A program made the translations under genes and the position numbers. This document shows positions 48,001-60,000 of a stretch of 64,000 nucleotides of DNA, piece by piece (the stretch's first letter is position 1; every line of letters starts with the position of its first letter). Location: contig CAUZLF010000259.1 of the NCBI GenBank assembly GCA_963580285.1, positions 372,001-436,000 of the forward strand, written 5' to 3'. The stretch is from Lucinisca nassula. Its lineage: Eukaryota > Mollusca > Bivalvia > Lucinida > Lucinidae. Under the pieces are notes generated by a model that ran no database searches, had not been told where the DNA came from, and saw only the letters and a list, made by a program, of their open reading frames with translations.

Positions 48001-51000
48001 CGGCTCTGGTGAGCTAAATAAGCTCTGGGGGCATATGTCCGGGTTGCATTTTCATCTGGGGGGCAAATGTCCATTAATGCATTTTTTCATCGGGGAGAAA
48101 ATGTCCTGGGGGGCAAACATCCGGAGACTGTCATGATTGGCATCTTATGGGTTAAGTAAATAAGTGAGAATCTAAAATGAATGATGGACTTACCAAAGTT
48201 TTAAAACTATCGACATCTTCATCCATCTTCTTCCATTTTGACAACTTACTGTCAGAACCTAAAAATTCTGTAAGACAAAATTTTATCATGTTAACAAGTC
48301 CAGGTAATGAACTGGGGCCAGTTGTTCAAAGCATTGTTAGCTTAATGAGCTTGTTAGTGGTCATATTGTTAAGTTTTCTAGCAAGCAAAATATCTAAAAT
48401 TTTGGTATTTTTGCTGAAAAAAATGTGAGCAGCTTTTGCAGCAAAAATATGAGCATATTTGCCATAATAAATGATCAAAGTTTTAACGATACGCTAACTA
48501 ACAATGTCGTTAGTTTTGAACAACTGGCCCCAGCCCTCTTAACCCCGTTTTATAAAGAGAAAACTGTTGTTTACAGGTTTATACATTATTTGTCTTACTT
48601 CTATTCCAAGACAAAGGTTTTTGTGAGTACTCATTAGAAGCGCCACAATGAGGCAGTTCTAACGAGTACCCACAACCTATGCACTTCATTTCTATTTTCA
48701 TGGATACTCAGACATTTTATAATGCTCATTTTTTCGAGAGGCTTTGAGTTAGTATTGTATGACTGTCACTAGTGGTTTGCTTGCTAACCAGTTTACTCAC
48801 TGATAACTCATTTAAGCTAACTGAGTACAGAATCAATCATGGTTTTCGAAGATCAATCAAATTTTTTTTTCCCAATACCTAACACGTTCTTTATAATACT
48901 ATTGTTAGGATCCAAATAGCTAGTTTAAAATGCATAGATTATGTAGAAAAATGACCATTATTGTAATTTTCTATATAGTCTATGAATTTTATATAGCATA
49001 GAATATATAGAAAAATTACCATTTATGGTCATTTTTCTATCTAATCTATACATTTCGTAGGCTTCCACTTAATTAAATTATAAAACAAATAATTAGGAAC
49101 AGCGCTATAAATATTTTTTTTTTGGCGGTAAACTTTACAATGTATTTGTATAGGCATGTTTTTGTAATGGAAAAGTATGTCCCACTTTAAAAGCCTACTG
49201 ATAGTGTAAAATAATCTTTCTTTTCAAAACTTACTTAAACTACCATTTTGCTCCAACTGTTCATAGAACATCACATCATGGTTTAAACTGTAATATAAGA
49301 ATGAACATTTTTATTTTTAAGAAATACATCAGCCCTCGCAGTAAACTGTTTAGTGAAAAATCAAGGTAAAAATTATTACTCCAATGGCATTCTCTGAGAA
49401 TACTGTAAAAATCCTAAATCATCACATGAACAAGTCCGTGAAATGAACACCCCCTTAAACCCCACTTTATATAGAGAAAAATGGAGTTTACGGGGGTAAA
49501 CATTATTTTTCTTATTTTTGCTCCTAGACAAAGGTTGTAGGTACTCGTTAGAACTGCCTCATTGAGGCAGTTCTAACGAGCACCCAAAACCTATTTTTGG
49601 AGTATAAATAAGAAAAATATCACAAATTTTCATCAGAAAAATAGCATTTTTTTGAGGTTTGAAAAATGCACTATATAACACAGATGTGTTATGGTAATGA
49701 TATTCAGACACTTTTTCAATAAATTTGTTTCACAAGCCAGCATGGAGTCCAAAAAGTGCAGATGGAATGGCAAATAGTGTATACCCTGATCAGACAGTTC
49801 CTACGGGAGCAGTCTGATCTGGGTCTGCACTGTTTGCTTAGGCCTGTCTATCCCAATACATAGGATCGTTATGGCAATTTGGTTTGCAAAGCATTGATTT
49901 TATGCCACTTATATACAATCAAGTTTCAATGCTTGAAACCTTTGCGACTATGGAGAATGCTTTTGTGCCAATGGAGAACACCTTTGTGACTAGGGAGAAC
50001 ACTTTTATGACTATAGTGAATACCTTTGTGGAGAATGCCTTCCTGACTATAGAAAATGTCTTTGTGCCCATGGAAAACACCTCTGCTACTGTGAAGAGCA
50101 CCTGTATGACATCATAGTTTAGTTTATATTTTCTTGTTCTTTGGGATCATTGATTCCATTGTGGAATTTTGAAAATACTTGAGGGTCACTGATGTGGCCT
50201 AATTGGTCGAAACTAGCTGGTCTGGCCCAGAAAACATATACACTTCATATTTTTCAGTTCTGTGGTGTTTTCTTTGCTTCCAAAGGATAACCCTTTTATA
50301 GAATATATTTAACGCCACTACAACTGGTGTCTGGGAATGTGTGGCAGCCGTAAAAAGTCTCCCTGCCCTACATCATAGTGTAGTTTATATTTTCTTGTCC
50401 TTTGGGATCATTGATTCCATTGTGGAATTTTGAAAATACTTGAGGGTCACTGATGAGGCCAAATTGCTGAAATGGGCTGGTCTGACCCAGAAAACATATA
50501 CTCGTACACTTCATATTTTCCAGTTCTGTGGTGTATTCTTTGCTTCCAAAGGATAACCCTTTCATAGAACATATTTAATGAAAACCTTTGTAGAGAATAC
50601 CTTAGTGACTATGGAAAACATCTTTGTGACTTTGTGACTAAGGAGAACGCCTTTGCGACTATATAGATTTGTTCCAGATAGTAGTTTGAGTCACTGAGGA
50701 TTCACAACAGCATTATAATCCAGTTATTCAAGCATCATTAGCTTAACAAGCTCGTTAAGGATCAACATAACAAAAACACACCTATACAAATACATTGTAA
50801 ATTTTAATGCCGAAAAACGAAAATTTTAAGATGAAAAATTGTGATATTTTTCTCCTTTCTGCTCAAAATATAGATTGTGGTCTATATTTTAGAGCAGAAA
50901 TAAGAAAAATAATGCTTACCCCTGTAAACCCAAGTTTTACTATATAAAAGTGGGGTTCCAAGGGGTCAAAATTATATAGGTGTGTTTTCGTGATGTTGTC

Positions 51001-54000
51001 AATTGCTCTAGCAGGTACAAACTATATCTATAATTCTTGCTTTTTTGCTGAAAAAATGAGAGCAGCTTTTGCATTTGCAAAAGCTGCTCACATTCTTTCA
51101 GCAAAAATATCAGGATATTTGCTATATCAAATGACCAAAAGTTTTGATGATGCACTAACGATATCTTAAGTTTTGAACAACTGGCCCCTGGTCACATCAC
51201 ATTCACAAGTCCAAACAAGAGGGCCATGATGGCCCTGGATCGCTCACCTGATCCATAGAGTAACAAGTGGGCCCCGGAGCGCCATTATTGACCCCAGGGT
51301 TATAATGTGCATAATGTTGAGGGAGGTCTAAGAAGGTGAAGCTTCATACCAAATATCAAAGACATGGGCATTGCAGTTTCAGAGAAGAAGATTTTTAAAG
51401 ATTTCCCTATATAAGTCTTGTTAAACCAAAGGGTCTCAGGGCTATAATTTGAACAATCTTGATAGAGGTCCACTAGATGAAATTTCACACAAAATATCAA
51501 AGGCGTAGGCCTAGTGATTTCACAGAAGAATATTTTTAAAGATTTTTCCAAAATAAGCCAATGTAAAACCAAAGGGCCCCGGAGTGGGGGCATTTTTGGC
51601 CCCAGGGCTATAATTTAAATAATCTTGGAAGAGGTCCACAAGATGAAGCTTCACACCAAATATCAAAGACCTGGGCCTTGCAATCTTGGCCCCAGGGCTA
51701 TAATTTAAATAATCTTGGCAAAGGTCCACTAGATGAAGCTACACATCAAATTTCAAAGATCTGGGCTTGGCGGTTTCAGAGAAGAAAATTTTTAAAGATT
51801 TTGCCTATATAAGCCTATGTAAAACCAAAGGGCCCCGGGACGGGGGCATTTTTTGCCCCAGCACTATAATTTGAACAATCTTGGTAGGGGTCCACTAGAT
51901 GAAGCTTCATACCAAATATCAAAGTCCTGGGCCTTGTGACTTCAGAGAAGAAGATTTTTAAAGATTTTCCCTATTTTTGGCCCCAGCACTATAATTTGAA
52001 CAATCTTGGTAGGGGTCCACTAGATGGCATTTTTGGCCCCAGCACTATAATTTGAACAATCTTGGTAGGGGTCCACTAGATGAAGCTTCATACCAAATAT
52101 CAAAGACCTGGGCCTTGTGGTTTCAGAGAAGAAGATTTTTAAAGATTTTCCCTATATAAGCCAATGTAAAACCAAAAGGCCCCGTGGCGGGGGCATTTTT
52201 TGTCCTAGCACTAAAATTTGAAGGGGTCCACTAGATGAAGCTACATACCAAATATCAAAGTCCTGCATGGGCCTTGTGGTTTCAGAGAAGAAGATTTTTA
52301 AAGAATTTCCCTATATAAGCCTATGTCAAACCAAAGGGCCTCGGGGCGGGGGCATTTTTGGCCCCATTACTATAATTTGAACAATCTTGGTAGGGGTCCA
52401 CTAGATGAAGCTTCATACCAAATATCAAAGACCTGGGCCTTGTGGTTTCAGAGAAGAAGATTTTTAAAGATTTTCCCTATATAAGCCAATGTAAAACCAA
52501 AGGGCCCCGTGGTGGGGGCATTTTTTTGTCACAGCACTATAATTTGAACAATCTTGGTAGGGGTCCACTAGATGAAGCTTCATACCAAATATCAAAGACC
52601 TGGGCCTTGTGGTTTCAGAGAAGAAGATTTTAAAAGATTTTCCCTATATAAGTTCTATAAAAGGGTTATCCTTTGGAAGCAAAGAATACACCACAGAACT
52701 GTAAAATATGGAGTGTACATATTTTCTGGGCCAGACTAGCTAGTTTCGGCCAATAAGGCCTCATCAGTGACCCTCAGATATTTTCAAAATTCCACAATGG
52801 AATCAATGGTCCCAAAGGACAAGAAAATATAATCTACACTATGATGTAGGGCAGGGAGACGTTTTACCGCCGCCACACATTCCCACACACCAGCTGTAGT
52901 GAAGTTAAATATGTTCTATAAAAGGGTTATCCTTTGGAAGCAAAGAATACACCACAGAACTGTAAAATATGGAGTGTACATATTTTCTGGGCCAGACTAG
53001 CTAGTTTCGGCCAATAAGGCCTCATCAGTGACCCTCAGATATTTTCAAAATTCCACAATGGAATCAATGGTCCCAAAGGACAAGAAAATATAATCTACAC
53101 TATGATGTAGGGCAGGGAGACGTTTTACCGCCGCCACACATTCCCACACACCAGCTGTAGTGAAGTTAAATATGTTCTATAAAAGGGTTATCCTTTGGAA
53201 GCAAAGAATACACCACAGAACTGTAAAATATGGAGTGTACATATTTTCTGGGCCAGACTAGCTAGTTTCGGCCAATAAGGCCTCATCAGTGACCCTCAGA
53301 TATTTTCAAAATTCCACAATGGAATAAGCCTATGTAAAACCAAAGGGCCCCGGGGCGGGGGCATTTTTGGCCCCAGCACTATAATTTGAACAATCTTGGT
53401 AGCGGTCCACTAGATGAAGCTTCATACCAAATATCAAAGACCTGGGCCTTGTGGTTTCAGAGAAGAAGATTTTAAAAGATTTTCCCTATATAAGCCTATG
53501 TAAAACCAAAGGGCCCCGGAGCGGGGGCATTTTTGGCCCCAGCACTATAACTTGAACAATCTTGGTAGGGGTCCACTAGATGAAGCTTCTTACCAAATAT
53601 AAAACACCTGGGCCCTATTGTTTCAGAGAAGAAGATTTTTAAAGATTTTCCCTATATAAGCCAATGTAAAACAAAGGGCCCCGTGGCGGGGGCATTTTTT
53701 GTCCCAGCACTAAAATTTGAACAATCTTGGTAGGGGTCCACTAGATGAAGCTTCATACCAAATATCAAAGTCCTGGGCCTTGTGGTTTCAGAGAAGAAAA
53801 TTTTTAAAGATTTTCCCTATATAAGCCTATGTAAAACCAAAGGGCCCCGGGGCGGGGGCATTTTTGGCCCCAGCACTATAATTTGAACAATCTTGGTAGG
53901 GGTCCACTAGATGAAGCTTCATACCAAATATCAAAGACCCGGGCCTTGTGGTTTCAGAGAAGAAGATTTTTAAAGATTTTCCCTATATAAGCCTATGTAA

Positions 54001-57000
54001 AACCAAAGGGCCCTGTGGCGGGGGCATTTCTTGTCCCAGCACTATAATTTGAACAATCTTGGTAGGGGTCCACTAGATGAAGCTTCATACCAAATATCAA
54101 AGAACTGGCCTTGTGGTTTCAGAGAAGAAGATTTTTAAAGATTTTCCCTATATAAGCCCATGTAAAACCAAAGGGCCCCGGGGCGGGGGCATTTTTGGCC
54201 CCAGCACTATAATTTGAACAATCTTGGTAGGGGTCCACTAGATGATGCTTCATACCAAATATCAAAGACCTGGGCCTTGTGGTTTCAGAGAAGAAGATTT
54301 TTTAAGTTTTTGGTGAAAAAAATCTATTTTTGGCTCCTGTGACCTAGATGGGCAACGGACCGGAACCATTTGAACAACTTTGAAAGGGGACCACCTAAGG
54401 ATCATTCCTGTGAAGTTTGGTCAAAATCCGATCAGTGGTTTAGGAGGAGATGTCGTTTAAAGAAATTGTTTACGCACGGACGCACGGACGCACGCACGGA
54501 CGCACGGACGCACGCACGACGGACGACGGACAAAAAGTGATCCCAAAAGCTCACCTCGTCACTACGTGACGGTGAGCTAAAAAGGAACACCCTTGTAAAC
54601 CTTACTTTATGTAGAAAAAACTTGGGCATACAAGACTATACATTATTTTTTTTTTATTTCTGCACTACAGAAGACTACAAGAATCTTACATGGGTGTGAG
54701 GTGTGGATAGAGAAATCCATTCCGAGGGTCACAGTCCAGCATCAGTAGGCTTGCCGAGTGATGCCAGACTGTGATCCCGAGGGACAGATTTTCTGTCCAC
54801 CCCTCATATCATGTAGGATTCTTTTTTGTTGCATACCTTTCATTTCTGAGTGTGGGTTTTTCATACTGCAGTCACTTTTGTTGCCCACGTCTGCCATATT
54901 GTGATGACACTGCCGTGATGTTTAGTGACATCATGTAACATTTTGATACCTCAACCTAACGACGGCGCATATGCGGTCATATTCAATCAGTGCATGTGAA
55001 ACACGTAAGGATATTCGATTGGCAATGAAATGGTAGGTAATAGAGTAAGGTGCCTTGTCAGAAGGAAAATACATGCCAAATATGAAGGCTCTATCTCAAG
55101 GTTCAAAAGTGATAAAGAAGGTCAAAGGTCAAGGTCATATGTCAAACTTTTTGTATGGATGTGAAGCCATTGTCACAAGGAATATACATGCCAAATATGA
55201 AGGCTCTATCTCAAATGGTTCCAAAGTTATGATTAAGTAGGTCACAGATCAAGGTCAAGGTCACAGGTCAAATTATTTTGCATGAGTGGGAAGACCCTGT
55301 CACAAGGAACATACATGCCAAATATGAAGGCTCTACCCTAAATGGTTCAAAAAAGTTATAAGAAGGTCAAAGGTCCAGGTCACAGGTCAAAAATTTTGCA
55401 TGGTTGGGAAGCCCTTGTCACAAGGACCCTACATGCCAAATATAAAGGCTCTATCTTAAATGGTTCAAAAGTTATGAGAAAGAAGGTCAAAGGGCAAGAT
55501 CACAGGTCAAAAATTTTGTATGGGTGAAAGTCGTTGCCACAAGGAACATACATGCCAAATACGAAGGCTCTAACTCAAATGGTTCAAAAGTTATGATAAA
55601 GTAGGTCACATGTCAAGGTCACTAGTCATTTCTGTATGACACAAGGAAACTACATGCCAAATATGAAGGCTCTACCTCAAATGCTTCACAAATTATGACA
55701 AAGTAGGTCCAAGGTCAAGGTCATAAGACAAAATTTTTTGTATGGGTGGGAAGACCTTTTCACAGGGAAAATACATGCCAAATATGAAGGCACTATCTCA
55801 AATGGTTCAAAAGATATGATAACATAGGTCAAATGTCAAGGTAAAGGTCACAGATCATTTTATTTATGAATAGGAAACCCTTGTCGCAAGGAACCTACAT
55901 GCCAAATATGAAGGCTGTTTTAGTTTTAGTCCAATCATTATAACCTGTTCAATGCTTAAAAAGTTATGACAAAGTAGGTCAACGGTCAAGGTGATGGGTC
56001 AAAATTTTGAATTGTTGGGAAAAACTTGTCACAAGGAACATACATACCAAATATGAAGGCTCTTTTTCATATGGTTCAAAAGTTAAGATAAAGAAGGTCA
56101 CAGGTCAAGGTCACAGGTCAAATTTTTATATAGTGGGAAGCCCTTGTCACAAGGAACCTACATGCCAAAGATGAAGGCTCTATCTCAAACGGTTCAAAAG
56201 TTATGACAAAATAACCTACTGATCTACTTTTTGATTTGACATGACCCATATTCGAACTTAACTGAGCTATTCGTAAGTTTCATGATGATTGGACTAAAAC
56301 TGTGGCTCTTAGAGTGTTCACAACATTTTTTTATGATTTGACCTGCTGATGACATTTTGACCTGACATGACCCATATTCAAACTTGACCCAGATATTGTC
56401 AAAATGATCATTCTGAGCAAGTTTGATGATGATCGGACCAAAACTGGGACCTCTAGTGTGTTCACAAGGTTTTTCTATGATCTCACCTACTGACCTACTT
56501 ACTGACCAGACATGACCCATATTCGAAATTAACCGAGATATTGTCAAATGATCATTCTGAGCAAGTTTGATCTCGATCGGACCAAAATGTGGCCTCTAGA
56601 GTGTTCACAAGGTTTTTCTACGATTTGACCTACTGACCTACTTTTTGACCCAACATGACCCGTATTCGAACTTGACTGAGATATTGCCGAGATGATCATT
56701 CTGGGCAAGCTTGATGATGATCAGACCAAAACTGTGGCCTCTATTGTGTTCACAAGGTTTTTCTATGATTTGACCTACTGACCTACTTTCTGACTGACAT
56801 GACCCATATTAGAACTTGACTGAGACATTGTCAAGATGATCATTCTGGGCAAGTTTGATGATGATTGGACCAAGCCTGTGGCCTCTAGTGTTTTCACAAG
56901 GTTTTTCTAGGATTTGACCTACTGACCTACTTTTTGACCCCACATGACCCATATTCGAACTTGACCTAGGTATTGTCAAGATGATCATTCTGAGCAAGTT

Positions 57001-60000
57001 TGATGATAATTAGACTAAAATTGCAGTCTCTAGAGTGTAAACAAGGTTGTTCTTTGATTTGACCTACTTTTTTACCCAACACGACCCATATTCGAACTTG
57101 ACCTAGATATTGAAGAGATGATCATTCTGAGCAACTTTGATGATGATTCGACCAAAACTGTGGCCTCTAGAGTGTTAACAAGGTTTTTCTATGATTTGAC
57201 CTACTGAGCTACTTTTTGACCTGACATGACACATATTCGAAATTGACCGAGACATTGTCAGGATGATCATTCTGAGCAATTTGAGGGTGACTGGACCAAA
57301 ACTGTGGCCTCTAGAGTGTTAACAACGTTTTTCTATGGTTTGACCTACTAACCTACTTTTTGACCCCACATAACCAATATTCGAACTTGACTGAGATATT
57401 GTCAGGATGATCATTCTGAGCAAGTTTGAGGATGACTGGACCAAGACTGTGGCCTCTAGAGTGTTAACAAGGTTTTCCTTTGATTTGACCTGGTGACCTA
57501 CTTTTGACCTGACATGACCCATATTGGAACTTGACCGAGATATTGTCAGGATTATCATTCTGGCCATGTCTGATGATGATTGGATCAAAACTGTGGCATC
57601 TAGAGTCTTAACAAGAAAAGTTTACGCACGCACAACGCACGACGACGACATCTCACAGTCACAAAAGCTCACCATGATCTTCGGTCAGGTAAGCTAAAAA
57701 AAGATTTGCATACTGGCAAACAGTATGGACACAGGAGCAGTTTGATCTGGGTCCACACAGTTTGCAAAAATGAGTCTTGAAGTAACCAGCAAAGATGACA
57801 AAGCAGACGACAATTGGCATTTTATGGGTTATTCTTAATGCCTAATGATACTTGTTCTAAAATTTGAACAAGCACAATTTACTACCAAATGTTGTGTACA
57901 GAATTAGCTGGATAAGTGGCAAACATTGTAAACCCTAATGAGATGCAGCATTCTTGCACACCAGACAAGCAAATCCGTGAATTTACCCTGGGATAGAAAT
58001 TTATGTTCTGACCCTGGTGTTCCGACCCAGGCAAAACTAACATAAATGCGCTTCAATTCTATTCAACTGCCGGAACTGCTTCTGCACTACTCCTATTTTG
58101 TAAACAATATACATGTGCGAGCTGTCAGAACTAACCGGAGGTGTTGTGCAAGAAAAAGAATCCGCTCAGCACGGTCATCCCTCGGGTTGGAAACGCTCAT
58201 CTACAACAGAACCCCATATCAGATTCTTATAATTCTAAAGCATCTCATCTGGAATTACACCATCTGCTCAGACCTATCTGTCCCAATACATATGGTTAAT
58301 ATGGTAAAGAAGAGAACAAGCTTACCTGCTTTTGAAATACTGAATTTTGGCCATTAGCTGATCTTGTTCATTAATCATTGTGTTCTTTGTCTTAACGAAT
58401 ACCGAATCATTTCGTAACAAATTCAACCTGAAATAAGATACATTCTAATGCATTTGAGTATGTAACTAGGCATCTGATTGGTTGCTGTCAAGAATGTGCA
58501 ACAGTATATTCTGAGATATACTGTCATAAACCCGACTTCATCACGTAATGTCGCTTTTCATTGACTGGTATTTATTTTTACACAGTTCATAGTGCTAGCT
58601 GCTTTTTGCAAATACAAATGGAGTCTTTTAACAAAACAAATGAATTTACCCTTAAGATGCCGAGAAAAACTACATATGAAAATGTTGTCTGCTTATGTTG
58701 TCTGCCGAATATTTTTTTGCAAGCATTTTAAAAATATTTTTGCATACAGGCAAACAGTGTGGACCCAGATCAGATCTCGGCAAACAGTGTGGACCTAGAT
58801 CAGATCTGGGACCACACTGTTTGCAAAAATGACTTTTAAAATTACCAGCAGACAACAAAAGCAGACTACTATTGTAGTCATTGGCAGCTTATGGGTTAAG
58901 AAAACAAATGTATTAAAATGGGGATAACTGTATTAATCAAAGCACTAAGAGTACTGGTGGTCAACTGTCTCTGAGTTTAGGCTGGGAAAATAATCCTTAA
59001 CTGGGGCTTAAACACTTTCATTTTGTTTGTTTAGGTCATTTTGGAGACGTTGCTTCCAATTTTGTGGGACTTTTACCCGATATTGAGATGATATGACATT
59101 TCAATCCCTGCCGCCCAATGAAACCAATACGGTTTATAAGCATGGACGGGCCGACTCGCACCGCTTTGCCTGGGCAGGCTTAGATCCTCTAAGCAGTTTA
59201 CCAGAACTCATGTGCGGCGGGTCGGTTTCATCTCTGCGTGGAAGCATCATGCAGCCCATCTATTTCTTTAAGCCCTGATGGGCGGGGGCCGCTGTTTCAT
59301 TTAATCCTTAAATTCCAGTATTTTAAGCATTCAGTGTAGACCCTGATCAGAGGCCATATTATGACTTTATCACATTATCACACTCACTGCCAATGACTCA
59401 GTACATGAGCTCAGTTGGGATTTTACATTTTATACAGCCCTCTGGTGTTTCAGGGAGAAGACAAACATTGTTATAAATAACCGATACCTCTCAGTGATAG
59501 TCACGTGGACAGTAGCAGACAGGAACTTGGAGCACTGTGGTGCAGTGGTAAAGCATCAGATTTGAGATCGAGAGGTAGCCGGTTCGATCCTCGCAAGCGC
59601 CAAATGTTGTTTCCTTGAGCAAGAAACTTTATCCACATTGCTCAGTACTGGTTCCTACCCAGGAAAAGAGGGCCACATGGAAGATTAGTACCAGTACTAA
59701 ATGTGTTACCCTCTATAAATCGGGTTGATTATTATTATAATTATTATTATGTTTAATGGCTCCGCTGAAGTGTCGTCATAAAATAAAATTTCCCATCTGA
59801 AGGGAAATGGGAACACCTGGCAGATTTTATGGCCAATTTTCAAAGGAAGGCAAATTTTGGGACTTCTTGTTCATCTTTCTATAAGCCCTGCCTCATAGAA
59901 AAAGGGGTCTACTCTTAGAAAGAATTTGTTCCTCAGGAGCAAATTCTTTTCTTTAAGAGAGGAGCAAATTCTTTCCTTTAAGAGTTTACCCCGATTGACA

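Noticed and set aside
49884..50117. 77-codon frame of TFVTMEN repeats as a gene
   Set aside because: A 21-bp minisatellite cut by a repeat insertion; reported as an observation only.
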